Below are positions 27,999 through 37,596 of a stretch of 64,000 nt of DNA, piece by piece. The DNA lies in NCBI RefSeq assembly GCF_014696385.1, contig NZ_JACJQB010000013.1, positions 18,424-82,423 of the forward strand, given 5' to 3'. A program made the position numbers and the translations under genes. Source of the stretch: Pseudanabaena mucicola FACHB-723 (GTDB lineage: Bacteria; Cyanobacteriota; Cyanobacteriia; Pseudanabaenales; Pseudanabaenaceae). The notes under the pieces are model-generated. The model was given only the letters and a program-made list of their open reading frames with translations. It searched no databases and was not told the DNA's origin. How positions within the stretch are numbered: the first letter of the stretch is position 1; each line of letters starts with the position of its first letter.

Positions 27999-28775
27999 CT
28001 AAGAAGCTATTGACCTCACAGCTACCTTGTTAGCACTGAGATACTCTTTGATTTCTGCGATCGTCAACTCCCCATAGTGCAACAACGAAGCTAATAATGC
28101 TGCTTCTGCTCTTCCTTCCGTTACTGCTTGCAAAATATGCTCACAATTCCCTGCACCACCCGATGCAATTACAGGAACTTCCACTAAATCCGCAACCTGA
28201 CGAGTGAGTTCAAGGTCATATCCCGCCTTAGTGCCATCGGCATCCATACTCGTTAGCAAGATTTCCCCAGCACCACGCTTGACGACTTCCTGCGCCCACC
28301 ACAACGCATCAATGCCTGTGTTCTCTCTTCCACCGCGTACATAGACATCCCAACCGCGATTATGCGGATCATTTCTCCGCCTTGCATCAATAGCAACGAC
28401 AATGCACTGATTTCCAAAGCGATCGCTACTGCGATTAATTAGGTCAGGATCATTTACTGCGGCAGAATTCATGCTGACTTTATCTGCACCCGCCCGCAAC
28501 AGTTCACGAATATTGTCGAGATTGCGAACCCCACCCCCTACGGTAAGCGGAATAAATACTTGCTCAGCAGTGCGATAAACCACATCTAAAATTGTGCCGC
28601 GATCTTCATGGGTCGCTGTGATGTCGAGAAATACCAATTCATCAGCTCCCGCAAGGTTATAGACTTGTGCTAGCTCTACTGGATCGCCAGCATCCTTGAG
28701 ATCGACAAAGTTTATCCCTTTGACAACCCGACCTGCTTTTACATCCAGACAAGGCAAAATGCGTTTTGCTAGCAT
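27999..28775 (-). CDS. hisF: Imidazole glycerol phosphate synthase, cyclase subunit
   Basis: TIM-barrel subunit that uses ammonia from HisH to form IGP and AICAR in histidine synthesis. 258 residues. Catalytic Asp residues are D11 ([14 protein letters not shown]) and D131 (VVAIDARR); phosphate-binding loops GGGVRN and SGGAGN are present. hisH is not adjacent. It is convergent with the DUF29 gene with a 29 bp gap and downstream of the giant Hsp70-like gene on the same strand. Confidence 0.97.
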   Translation of the reverse strand: MLAKRILPCLDVKAGRVVKGINFVDLKDAGDPVELAQVYNLAGADELVFLDITATHEDRGTILDVVYRTAEQVFIPLTVGGGVRNLDNIRELLRAGADKVSMNSAAVNDPDLINRSSDRFGNQCIVVAIDARRRNDPHNRGWDVYVRGGRENTGIDALWWAQEVVKRGAGEILLTSMDADGTKAGYDLELTRQVADLVEVPVIASGGAGNCEHILQAVTEGRAEAALLASLLHYGELTIAEIKEYLSANKVAVRSIAS

Positions 28776-28840
28776 AATCTCTTCAAATTTTCCACAATCA
28801 CGGCAAGAAAGTATATTTTACAGCGCTTTGGGCGGTGCAA

Positions 28841-31800
28841 TTATTTGGCAAGTGCTATGGTTTTGATTTCAGGAAAAACTAACGGCTCGGTCAGAGTTTG
28901 ATGCATATTGCCGATAATCGCTTGCAAATATACCCTTAGCTGTTGGAACTTGACCATATTCGGTTGGTATGTGCCGTCGGTTTCTAGATCAAATAATCGA
29001 CCTGTAAACAACTCATTGCCAAGGGTTGGGTCTTCCAGAATTACCGAACTTTCTGGCTCTTGCCAAGGAAATAAACCTTCGGGCAAATCTCCTTGCAAAA
29101 TGCTCAAAATGCGATCGCGACAGGTTTTAATATTGACTCCGCGCATTTGTAATTGCTGAAGGAGTTGATTAGGATTGATGGCTTGATTGAGGTTGAGGCG
29201 ACAGATTTCTTGCAAGAGAAAGTAATCTGAATATTGCTGACGCGCCACATCTTGCAACTGTGGATAGAGCGGTGCGACCGCTAACCCATTTGCCACTGCC
29301 GAAGTAGCTAGGGGATCAATCTTGGCATTGGGTAATTTTTGGGCTAACCAACGCGACAGTAAAGGAATCTGCATGGTGCTGCCCAACAACAAAACCTGTT
29401 GAACATCTTCACCAAGGATGCCCGCATTGCTGAGAATCGAATTAAGTTCACGGTTAATCCTTTGCATAAAGGGTTGCAAAATCAAATTTTCGACTTCGCG
29501 ACGCAGCACCACGATCGGTTGCCCCATTAAGTCTTCATTCCAACTATCAACTCCTACATCTCTGCCAAAGGCAACCTTAACGCGATCGGCAAGTTCTAAC
29601 ATCTGCTGTCCAATCGTCGAACTTAACAAATATTGCTGAAGCAGTATGCGTTGCTGTGGTGCTGAAGTCCCGACTTCTGGCAAACTGAGCTGATCAAAAT
29701 TGCATAGATGACGATTGGGATTGGTAATTAACTGCCAATGGGGATAAAACAGTTGCGTCACGATATCTTGACTGAGGCTGATTCCTGCATAGTCAAGGCT
29801 GCGAACATGCAGTTTAGAGCTATCTCTGCCATTATCTAAGCCTCTGCTCAAGCAAATGCTGGTTGTCACTGCTCCTGCATCGATAAATAGCGTAATTTCC
29901 TTGGCAATTTTGCGATTATGCAGCAAGGACAATGCAGGAGCGATCGCCTGCTCAACCGCAAGAATCTGCTCAGCATGACTGACTAGCCCTGCATGTAAAA
30001 TTGCTTCACGGACATTGAGAATATAGGTGTCTGACCAGTTACTGGGGTAGTTAAACACTACACCACTGAGTTTGAGCAAAATCAAACCAAGGTCAGGCAA
30101 TTTGGGATGATTGGCACGGGTTTGGATTTGCTCTAGTAAACTCTTCAGGGCAGTAAGTAACCAGCGCATTGATATTTGATAGGAATTAGACCATTGAATA
30201 ATTGGTTGCCAAACACTCACGCCGCGATAGGGTAAGCCCAATTTGAGCAATTGTTTGAAATGGCTGAGGACAATTTCGCCATGGTCGAGGTCAGGATTTT
30301 GCGATCGCTTTGGCAGTACACGCACATCCTTTGTGATCGGATCATCGAGGCTATGTTCCTCATTCCAGACCACTTTGCAGAGTATCTCATCAGAATCATC
30401 CAGATACAGAGAATATACTCGCCCCGTATCTGCATTCAGTAAGCTTGCCCTTATTGCACTACTACCAATATCAATACCCAAAATCCAATTGTCATCAAGA
30501 CTATACACTTCGTTTTCAGGAGGGGCTGGTATGAGTGCCACACTTTCTGATTCCAAAACGAGCGAGTCAATGTCTAAAACGTTCTCGCTTGTGTCGCTAA
30601 TGGGCGCAACTGAGGATAAACCGAGTTGTTCACGCTGATCGTCTAGCAATGGCTCATTAAAGCTAAAGGTGCTTAAGTCCTTGAGCAACTTATCCCAATC
30701 ACTATCAATGGTTTCGGTTTGATTATCCCCATGGGCATCAGCAAACTCATTGAGTATTGAATCTTCTTCCTCTTCTTCGGGCTTATCGGTGGGGACGAAG
30801 TTAATCAAATCTGCGATCGCATCCAGTAATAATTCCGATGATTTACTGTCGCCACTATCGGTAACATTGGCAAAATTATTTAACTTTTCCTCCTCTAAAG
30901 AAGCGAAAAACTCTTCAGCCGATAAATCAGTTGCCGATTTGTCTTGCTTTCTACGCCCATCACCACTACTCGTCGGCTGCGATGTAGAAATTTCCACAAC
31001 ATGATTCGTAGTTGATGGCTGATTAAATCCCTGCAAAATTGTATCTAGTTCTTCTAAATCTTCCGAAATTTCAGTAACTGGCTCCGCAAAAGACAAAGGT
31101 GTAGTGATCGTATCCGCACTGGTATCTAGATCTGTATCTTCATCTCCAGACATCTGTTGCATTGATGTGTCAGCTTCTCCTAAATAATTGAAATTATCTA
31201 GACTATTATGCGTATCAAATTCCATCAAAAGAGTGTCAATTTCATTGTCGCCACTGGAACTCAGATTGGAAGCTCTCTCTGTATCAAGATCTGCTGCTGC
31301 TTGTGATTCATCTTGAAGAGACTGCAAAAATAACGAGTCTAGTTCATCATTAACTTCAAAGGGAACTGATGGCGAGTATTTCGCGGCATTTTCGGCAATC
31401 ACTTCTGCAAAAATAGCGTCCATATCATCATCCTTAGCTTCAGAAACCACAGAAGTTTCTTCTAAGGAAATTTCAGGCAATCCTTCTGATATGTCTGGCT
31501 CATTGACAGTTTCTAATTCCTGTACATCTGATAAGTTAGAACTTGTAGAACTATCAAAAACGATAGGAATTTCCTCTATTTGTGATTTAAAGGGTGACAA
31601 CTGCAAGTCTTCAATGTTGACAACAATTTCTGATTTTGCGCCACTTTTATCTAGGGAAGAGTCGGCAAAGCTATCAATCGATAGATTATCCTCAACCACG
31701 GATGGTGAGGATACATCATCCGTAATCGTTTCAGATGCTGTGGTATGTCCATTGGTTTGCTGGGCTGCGACTTCAATAATCGGTGAGAATGCTTTCGGTT

Positions 31801-33952
31801 CTGCATTGCCCCAATCAGTTAATGCGTAAGGCGTATTGCGAATGAATTGATCTAGATTATCGGTAATTATGGGATCGGCAATCATGCCTGCATCTAGTCG
31901 TTGGAGATCGGAGCTTAACTCATTTACTAGTGAATCTTCCCAAGTGGATAGTTCCACATTTTCATTATCTTGACTAGCCAATAAGATGAGTGACTCGTCA
32001 TCATCCCTTGTCGGTTCTGTAATAGTTTCTTCTAGATCCGTTGTCAGCTCTGAGAGTTTGATGGGCGTTGTCTCTTCTGGAGTAGAGATTTTGCTGATAT
32101 CAACAGATTGATTCCCTAGCCACAACAGCAGGTCTTCATCGGCTGATACTTCCGCAATATTTACGCTGTCAGTCGTTTGATTACTATTTGCTTCTAGCCA
32201 CTGGAGAAGTTGAGGATCGTTGATTTCCTCGGTATTGGTACTCAATTCTTCCGCAGGAAAATTTACAGCTAATAAGTCGATATCATTAGGATCTTTTGCT
32301 AATGAGCTTAACTCTTCAAATTTCTCAACTATTTGTGTCGCTGCTTCTAGATCAAAGTCGGGATTCATCTCATGGGCTGAGATTGCACTCTGATAGTCGG
32401 GAATTGACTCGGTTGCAGCTTTGTCTGCATCCACTAGCAAGTCAGCAAACCCTCCCAATTGATGACTTTGGATGCCCAAGACATCGGTTTGAGGAGTTAG
32501 GTACTCATCGGCGCTATCGGTTATAGAATCATCTGGCTCTGGATGTGACTCTATAGTTACAGTCTCAACAATATCTAGCCCGTCTCTGGGTTTCTCCATG
32601 ACAGGAGCGCTATGCTCATTGCCGCTTTTGTCGCTGCTTTTGTCTAGGGCATCATTAGTTTCAATAGGTTCATCGACTACTTCCTGTTCTTCAACGATGC
32701 TTTCACCAAATTGATCGCCAGCTAGGAGCGCATTGATGAGGTTTTCGTCAGCAGGCTCTGTAAAAGTCTCTAAATACTGAATAGGAATTTCATCAGGCAA
32801 TTCAGGTAATTGATCAGATAACGGGATGCTTGGAGACTGTAACTCAAGTTGTTGCTCATGTTGACTAATCCGTGCAACTAAAGTGTTGATTAATTCCTCT
32901 CCCTTTTGCTCAAGGGTTTCCATATGCCCAATTTTTGCCGTAATCGAGGACTGATAGCCTTGAATCTCCTGCTCTAACGATCGAAATGTTGAGTTAAACA
33001 TTTGATCTAGTTGCAACAAAAAGCGATCAGTTTGTTCTTGGACTTTGCTAACAAACTCGGCAGATGGGGGATTAACCTCAGATATGCTTGGATTAGTTAC
33101 ACTAGAGTTCGCGGTAGACAATTGAGCAAGATTATCTTGGAGTGTTTTCGCAACTGTCTGATTAACGCTATCAGTGACCCTGAGTGCCATTGTTTCCTGT
33201 AAGCTGTCAACGGACTGCAACGAGCGATTTAATGATTCTTGCTGCGTCGACTGAAATTCCTTGAACTGCTGCATCCAATTGGCGCGATCCAGCTCTAGTT
33301 GGGATATTTCATCACTTAGCTTTTGCTTTTTGTCGTTTAAATTAATTAATTCTTGGTTTATTTGCGATCGCTGTTGTGACTCGATAAATTTATTCAGGTT
33401 TGCCGAGATTTCCCCTACCATCAAGGCTCGCTCTACCGCCAAAGTTTGGCTGACAACCTGCTGGATTGATTGCTGTACTGACTCTTTGACAACTTGTTGC
33501 AATGTCTGTTGAATGGCTTGCTGAAGCGAAGCAATCATCCGATCATTGACCAGCGTAGAATCTGGCTCAGATATGCCATTTGTCATTGTGCTAGTCTCCT
33601 TTGTCAAGTTAGATTCGGCATCAAATAAGTTGCTAATTAATGGCGCAACTAATGGCGGAGGGGACATTTCTAGTTTATCTGCTTTAAATATGTCTGTACT
33701 TAGCTCGGTACTGCTTGGCTGGGCATTTGCATATATTTGCACTTGTAAGCGTTGAACTAAAGCCTGATATTGCTGATCTAAGCTACCGACATACGCGTCA
33801 TCAGTTAAAGTCTCAAGTTGCGATCGCAATTGCTTTAACTGTTCTCTTTGATGCACCGTATCTGGAGATACATGCCTAGATACCGAACCCACTGGGCGGC
33901 GTAGCAATGTATTAATTTCATTGATCAAATTGTTAATCAGGACTTTTGACAT
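28841..33952 (-). CDS. Giant acidic coiled-coil protein with C-terminal Hsp70-like ATPase domain
   Basis: 1703 residues, no named family recognised. Residues 1-75: helical, with a Gln/Leu-rich LKQLRSQLETL stretch. About 130-380: long coiled coil, Gln-rich (VVKESVQQSIQQVVSQTL). About 385-1150: very acidic, Ser/Thr/Asp/Glu-rich and probably disordered, with few aromatic residues. About 1153-1560: an ASKHA/Hsp70-type fold: phosphate-1 motif WILGIDIGSSAIR (about 1156), phosphate-2 motif LFIDAGAVTTS (about 1355), adenosine motif VLLLGSTMQIPLL (about 1520). A ~140-residue helical tail follows. There is no substrate-binding domain as in DnaK. No signal peptide or membrane helix. The gene stands alone, with a 12 bp inverted repeat in its leader. 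Possible roles (scaffold, cell-envelope or division partner) are guesses. Confidence 0.75.
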   Translation of the reverse strand: MSKVLINNLINEINTLLRRPVGSVSRHVSPDTVHQREQLKQLRSQLETLTDDAYVGSLDQQYQALVQRLQVQIYANAQPSSTELSTDIFKADKLEMSPPPLVAPLISNLFDAESNLTKETSTMTNGISEPDSTLVNDRMIASLQQAIQQTLQQVVKESVQQSIQQVVSQTLAVERALMVGEISANLNKFIESQQRSQINQELINLNDKKQKLSDEISQLELDRANWMQQFKEFQSTQQESLNRSLQSVDSLQETMALRVTDSVNQTVAKTLQDNLAQLSTANSSVTNPSISEVNPPSAEFVSKVQEQTDRFLLQLDQMFNSTFRSLEQEIQGYQSSITAKIGHMETLEQKGEELINTLVARISQHEQQLELQSPSIPLSDQLPELPDEIPIQYLETFTEPADENLINALLAGDQFGESIVEEQEVVDEPIETNDALDKSSDKSGNEHSAPVMEKPRDGLDIVETVTIESHPEPDDSITDSADEYLTPQTDVLGIQSHQLGGFADLLVDADKAATESIPDYQSAISAHEMNPDFDLEAATQIVEKFEELSSLAKDPNDIDLLAVNFPAEELSTNTEEINDPQLLQWLEANSNQTTDSVNIAEVSADEDLLLWLGNQSVDISKISTPEETTPIKLSELTTDLEETITEPTRDDDESLILLASQDNENVELSTWEDSLVNELSSDLQRLDAGMIADPIITDNLDQFIRNTPYALTDWGNAEPKAFSPIIEVAAQQTNGHTTASETITDDVSSPSVVEDNLSIDSFADSSLDKSGAKSEIVVNIEDLQLSPFKSQIEEIPIVFDSSTSSNLSDVQELETVNEPDISEGLPEISLEETSVVSEAKDDDMDAIFAEVIAENAAKYSPSVPFEVNDELDSLFLQSLQDESQAAADLDTERASNLSSSGDNEIDTLLMEFDTHNSLDNFNYLGEADTSMQQMSGDEDTDLDTSADTITTPLSFAEPVTEISEDLEELDTILQGFNQPSTTNHVVEISTSQPTSSGDGRRKQDKSATDLSAEEFFASLEEEKLNNFANVTDSGDSKSSELLLDAIADLINFVPTDKPEEEEEDSILNEFADAHGDNQTETIDSDWDKLLKDLSTFSFNEPLLDDQREQLGLSSVAPISDTSENVLDIDSLVLESESVALIPAPPENEVYSLDDNWILGIDIGSSAIRASLLNADTGRVYSLYLDDSDEILCKVVWNEEHSLDDPITKDVRVLPKRSQNPDLDHGEIVLSHFKQLLKLGLPYRGVSVWQPIIQWSNSYQISMRWLLTALKSLLEQIQTRANHPKLPDLGLILLKLSGVVFNYPSNWSDTYILNVREAILHAGLVSHAEQILAVEQAIAPALSLLHNRKIAKEITLFIDAGAVTTSICLSRGLDNGRDSSKLHVRSLDYAGISLSQDIVTQLFYPHWQLITNPNRHLCNFDQLSLPEVGTSAPQQRILLQQYLLSSTIGQQMLELADRVKVAFGRDVGVDSWNEDLMGQPIVVLRREVENLILQPFMQRINRELNSILSNAGILGEDVQQVLLLGSTMQIPLLSRWLAQKLPNAKIDPLATSAVANGLAVAPLYPQLQDVARQQYSDYFLLQEICRLNLNQAINPNQLLQQLQMRGVNIKTCRDRILSILQGDLPEGLFPWQEPESSVILEDPTLGNELFTGRLFDLETDGTYQPNMVKFQQLRVYLQAIIGNMHQTLTEPLVFPEIKTIALAK

Positions 33953-34258
33953 AGCAACCCTTCCAAGACCTCCATAACGACAGATAAGGTTAGTTTAATT
34001 AGATTTCAGGTGTTAAAGTCCTGAAATCTAAGTTACTATCACCCGAATTGCTGGACAAATCGGCAAGATCAGTACACAAATTAGCCCTCAAATGAGCTAC
34101 ACTCTAAAGCCAAATTTGTTAGCAGACAATAGCACACATCTTTCCCAGTTTTTTGCTAATATCCTAGCGATTTTCCTATACTTTTTGGTGAGTTTCTGGC
34201 GAAGATAACTATGAAAAATAAATCGCATGTTTCTCCAGCTTTTTTTCTTAAGGATTCA
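33953..34258. other. 306 bp divergent promoter region
   Basis: Separates the giant gene (minus) from a secreted-protein gene (plus). Holds the 33999-34031 inverted repeat; otherwise AT-rich, no ORF, no further structure seen. Confidence 0.5.
33999..34031. promoter_or_regulatory. 12 bp inverted repeat upstream of the giant Hsp70-like gene
   Basis: TTAGATTTCAGG (33999-34010) and CCTGAAATCTAA (34020-34031) are perfect inverse complements separated by 9 bases, about 47 bp before the start codon on the minus strand. It has no T tract on the minus strand, so an operator or a 5' UTR hairpin is more likely than a terminator. Confidence 0.5.
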
Positions 34259-34633
34259 ATGCTTTATCCTTTGCGTAGAGTCACTAATTTCTTACTTGTT
34301 TCTGCGATCGCATCCTTGTCATCTATGGCAATTGCTGGCACTGCGATCGCCGAGCGTCGTGAGGTCGATATTCGTTTACTAGTCAATCAAGATGAAGGCT
34401 TTACGGTAATGACTCGTAAGGCTGAAACCCTAGCGCGATCAGCTGCTCAAAGAGCCTTTGATAGTGAAGTTTTAATTTCTAACGTATCGGTAAAAGTCAC
34501 TGCTCAGCGTGAAGATCGTGCTGCTATCATCCTTCAGCTAATTGTGTCCCGCCGAGACTGGGTTAGCCGACCCGACCCTAAAATATGGGCAACCTACTTT
34601 CCTATGGCAAAACAACTCATTGGCATTAGGTAA
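34259..34633 (+). CDS. Small secreted protein, unknown function
   Basis: 124 residues if it starts at ATG 34259, which has AAGGA at 34250-34254 and opens a classic signal peptide (MLYPLRRVTNFLLVSAIASL, cleavage likely after a later AxA near residue 30). An in-frame ATG at 34211 would put 16 polar residues before it. The mature part is about 90 residues, basic, with alternating beta-type pattern (VDIRLLVNQDEGFTVMTRKA, VSVKVTAQREDRAAIILQLI) and a Trp-containing end. No family recognised; periplasmic or exported by inference. It is convergent with the porin gene. Confidence 0.6.
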   Translation: MLYPLRRVTNFLLVSAIASLSSMAIAGTAIAERREVDIRLLVNQDEGFTVMTRKAETLARSAAQRAFDSEVLISNVSVKVTAQREDRAAIILQLIVSRRDWVSRPDPKIWATYFPMAKQLIGIR

Positions 34634-34637
34634 AAAT

Positions 34638-34682
34638 ACACAAACAAAAAGAGGACGCTTTGCGTCCTCTTTTTGTTTGTGT
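34638..34682. terminator. Bidirectional terminator between secreted-protein gene and porin
   Basis: Perfect 21 bp stem (34638-34658 with 34662-34682), loop TTT, A-rich left arm and T-rich right arm; 4 bp after one stop and 20 bp before the other. Confidence 0.9.
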
Positions 34683-34701
34683 GTAAGAAGCTAAGTGAAC
34701 A

Positions 34702-36480
34702 TTAGAACGAGAATACAGTTCTCAAAGTACCAACAAAGACAGTACCGTTAGGATTAGTTCCGCCACCCAGAGCGCCAGCATTGAGGAATTGCTGTGCAAT
34801 GTTGTTGTTGGGGTTGAAGATCAACTGAATATCAGGAGTGATGCGGATATTCTTGGTAACAGGGAAGCTGTAGAAAAGCTCCAAGTTAGTTTGGCTAGAA
34901 ACACCAACATCACCTTCAATGAAGGGCTGACCGATTGCAATGCCTGCGACTGCGCCTTCCTTAAACACATCAGAGAATGAGAATCCAGCCATCCAGCTTT
35001 GAGGATTGTATACACCCTTAACGGCAGGAATACCAACAGGAACAGTCCCACCTGTAGCAGTGAAGTTGCGAGAGATGTCGATAGAGCCAAAGCCGTAGCG
35101 ACCAAATACTGCAACGTTTTTAGCAAATGCCCATTCAACGTTTACCCCACCTGCATTAATAGTGGAGTTGTCAACAGCACCATTGGTGTATAGCAATCTG
35201 AGCGCGAAGGGCTTAGCTCCATCGGCTCCTTTAGGTGCATATTCAAGCTCAACACTTGCTTGGTAAGGATCACCAAACAGACCACCATTACTACGCAATA
35301 CTGGGTTGCCAGTAATGTTGGATGCAGTAGTAGCTGTTGTACTTGGAGAAGCGCCATTGCCACCTAAGTAAAGTGCGCGTAAGGTGAAGTCACTTTTACC
35401 GAGATTCCAGTCAATCGCAGCACCTGCTCCACCAGTTTGACCATTGATCAACATGTGGAGAGGGTTGTTGATGAAGAATGTAGAAGAGAAATCTACGGCT
35501 TCGTCGTTAGCAAAGCTGTTTTTGTCAATGTGATCATAGGGATGCATCACAGGACCAACAGAAACACGAGCATCGCCTACGTTAAAGTCGTAGCGAAGTT
35601 TCGCCAAGGTGAATGTGCTAGAAGCACCAGCATAATCTTGACCAAAAGTGTCAAAGCCAATATTGGTGTTGGTTATAGGACCAAGAGCTGGACCACCAAA
35701 TGCAGCAGATGCTGTATCTAATGCGCCAGGTAAAGCTCCAACCGTACCAGGAACTGTTCCAGAACCGTTGCCAACTTCTAATCTGGTGATCAGATTGTCA
35801 GTGCCATTAAAGCTGGTGTTAAGGTCAAGTCTGACACGACTAGTCACGAAAACATTGGTGCGATCTTGGAATCCAGGAATAGCATTTGGTGTACCTAGGA
35901 TGCCAGGACCAGCACCGTTATTCAAAATGCTGCTAGCACCACTAGCACCCGTTACCGCCATGATGGCTTGACCAGAGAGTTTGGTGGTGGTGGAGAACTG
36001 TTGAGCTTCGAGCTTAGCAGTCTTAGCATCAAGGGCATCAACACGACCACGAAGGGTAGCTAGTTCAGCAGCAAACTCTTCTTGAAGTTTTTGCAAGGTA
36101 GCGAGGTCTTCTTGGGATACCTTATCAGCAAGACCAGCCGAGATGATTTCATTGATTTTATCCAAGCAAGCATTCAAGCCAGCAGCAAATTCGTAGCGGC
36201 TGGTGGCTTGGTTGCCACGGAAGGTGCTGTCGGGATAACCAGCGATACAACCGTAACGCTCTACCAAGGACTGCAAAGCGGTGAAAGCCCAATCGGTAGG
36301 ACGAACATCGCTGAGTTGAGATACGGAAGTTACATTTTGAGCAACAGGGTCGCTGCTCATGGCTTGGCTAATTTGGGAAACGCCTGTTGCGGTTTCAGCA
36401 AATGCGGGACTTGCTGCGGCTACGCCAATTAGGCTTAATACACTTAAGCTACCAGCCAAATTCAAAGATAGTTTTTTCAT
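34702..36480 (-). CDS. Outer membrane porin with SLH domain (cyanobacterial Som/iron-uptake porin type)
   Basis: 592 residues from ATG 36480 (MKKLSLNLAGSLSVLSLIGV, signal peptide ending AFA). I prefer this start to an in-frame GTG at 36495 because GAGGAG sits 6-7 bases before the ATG. Residues about 58-115 form an SLH domain (LSDVRPTDWAFTALQSLVER, TSRYEFAAGLNACL) that binds peptidoglycan-linked polymer; about 120-165 is a short coiled coil; the remainder is a beta barrel of the OprB-like carbohydrate/iron-uptake porin family, ending in Phe (TVFSF) as outer-membrane barrels do. Major outer membrane protein role is established for the family; the solute is not readable. Confidence 0.9.
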   Translation of the reverse strand: MKKLSLNLAGSLSVLSLIGVAAASPAFAETATGVSQISQAMSSDPVAQNVTSVSQLSDVRPTDWAFTALQSLVERYGCIAGYPDSTFRGNQATSRYEFAAGLNACLDKINEIISAGLADKVSQEDLATLQKLQEEFAAELATLRGRVDALDAKTAKLEAQQFSTTTKLSGQAIMAVTGASGASSILNNGAGPGILGTPNAIPGFQDRTNVFVTSRVRLDLNTSFNGTDNLITRLEVGNGSGTVPGTVGALPGALDTASAAFGGPALGPITNTNIGFDTFGQDYAGASSTFTLAKLRYDFNVGDARVSVGPVMHPYDHIDKNSFANDEAVDFSSTFFINNPLHMLINGQTGGAGAAIDWNLGKSDFTLRALYLGGNGASPSTTATTASNITGNPVLRSNGGLFGDPYQASVELEYAPKGADGAKPFALRLLYTNGAVDNSTINAGGVNVEWAFAKNVAVFGRYGFGSIDISRNFTATGGTVPVGIPAVKGVYNPQSWMAGFSFSDVFKEGAVAGIAIGQPFIEGDVGVSSQTNLELFYSFPVTKNIRITPDIQLIFNPNNNIAQQFLNAGALGGGTNPNGTVFVGTLRTVFSF

Positions 36481-36853
36481 GATTCCACTCCTCACGAGAG
36501 TAAATTTTTAGATGTGTAGAGCATAGACTTTAAATCTACTAATAGATTATACAAGTCTTCAGCTTATGCCAATCGTTGTTTGTCGTAAATATACATAAAC
36601 CTAAGTCTTGTAAGTTTTTTACAAACGAGCTATCTAGCTTTACGAAGACTGCTGACTTTTACATTACTACTGATATGAGTGTATCTTAACACACATCGAT
36701 TTGTTGTTTGGTCATCCGATCGGATTATTTGTGTGGATATGCTGATGTAGCTATAGTTTTTGTTGGGCAGCCTGATAGTTGGTGATTCCGTTCAAATTAT
36801 GTTGCGATCGCTATACTTGAGTTTTTAACCTGATTATTTCTAATCATTTATTT
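36481..36853. other. 373 bp divergent region between porin and HEAT-repeat gene
   Basis: Holds the porin leader, with a nested weak hairpin (AGACTT...AATCTA-CTAA-TAGATT...AAGTCT, 36525-36558), and one AGCTATA-like motif near 36748. AT-rich, no ORF. Confidence 0.5.
36487..36495 (-). promoter_or_regulatory. Ribosome binding region complementary to the Yfr1 sRNA core
   Basis: The porin leader reads GTGAGGAGT on the minus strand (36495-36487), the exact complement of ACUCCUCAC, the first nine bases of the conserved single-stranded core (ACUCCUCACAC) of the cyanobacterial sRNA Yfr1. Yfr1 is known to target som porin mRNAs in Prochlorococcus at this place. The site includes the Shine-Dalgarno sequence. 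That Yfr1 exists in this organism is assumed. Confidence 0.5.
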
Positions 36854-37531
36854 ATGTCCTCTAGCCAAAAATTAGATTTAGAAGATATCTCGCAACGTTT
36901 AGAGAGTGAAAATTCTCGCGATCGCCTCTTGGCTTTAGTTGCTTTACGTGATTTGTCGCCTGAAGAAGCGGTTCCTTTAATTTTGAAAGTAATCGATGAT
37001 GAAAACTTGCAAATTCGCTCAATGGCGGTATTTGCGTTGGGTTTGAAGCATACGGAGGATTGTTTTCCTGTCTTAGCTAAGATCCTTGAAACTGAGAATG
37101 ATTATGGGATTCGGGCTGATGCGGCAGGGGCAATGGGCTATTTGCAGGACAATCGCGCGGTTGAGCCTTTGTTGCGGGCTTTTTATGAGGATACGGAGTG
37201 GCTGGTGCGGTTTAGTGCTGCTGTATCGTTGGGGAATTTAGGAGATGTTCGTGCTTATGATGCCTTAATTCAAGCCTTGGATAGTCCTGAAACTATGCTG
37301 CATCAAGCGGCGATCGCCGCTTTGGGGGAAGTGGGGGATTTGCGCTGTGTGGATCAAATTCTGAGATTTGCTCAGTCCGATGATTGGTTAACCAGACAGC
37401 GTTTGGCGGAATCCTTAGGACATCTCAATTGTGAGAAGAGTTTGTCGGCGTTAAATTATTTGGTTAAAGACGCGCATCCACAGGTGGCAGCGGCAGCGAG
37501 ATATGCAATTGAGCGGCTTGTTGCTAGTTAA
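36854..37531 (+). CDS. HEAT-repeat protein, NblB-like
   Basis: 225 residues made of about six HEAT/PBS-lyase repeats, each of the form AVxALGxL-D-RAVxPLLxAL: VFALGLKHTEDCFPVLAKIL, AAGAMGYLQDNRAVEPLLRA, AAVSLGNLGDVRAYDALIQA, AIAALGEVGDLRCVDQILRF and so on. Length and repeat type match NblB, the HEAT protein needed for phycobilisome degradation, and are shorter than the CpcE bilin lyase. The assignment to NblB rather than to a lyase subunit or another HEAT scaffold is inference. It is the only lyase-like gene in a window that holds the cpc operon but not cpcE/F. Soluble, no catalytic residues. Confidence 0.65.
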   Translation: MSSSQKLDLEDISQRLESENSRDRLLALVALRDLSPEEAVPLILKVIDDENLQIRSMAVFALGLKHTEDCFPVLAKILETENDYGIRADAAGAMGYLQDNRAVEPLLRAFYEDTEWLVRFSAAVSLGNLGDVRAYDALIQALDSPETMLHQAAIAALGEVGDLRCVDQILRFAQSDDWLTRQRLAESLGHLNCEKSLSALNYLVKDAHPQVAAAARYAIERLVAS

Positions 37532-37566
37532 GATGATTGCCCCACCAAAAACGGGGCAATCATCTT
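37530..37566 (+). terminator. Terminator after the HEAT-repeat gene
   Basis: Perfect 14 bp stem AAGATGATTGCCCC with its complement (37530-37543 / 37553-37566) and a following TTTT; it begins within the stop codon. Confidence 0.88.
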
Positions 37567-37596
37567 TTGTTGCAATATTTTTAGGATAGAAAAATA

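Noticed and set aside
30243..30638. 131-codon Ser-rich frame opposite the giant gene
   Set aside because: Ser-rich composition is the antisense image of an Asp/Glu-rich region.
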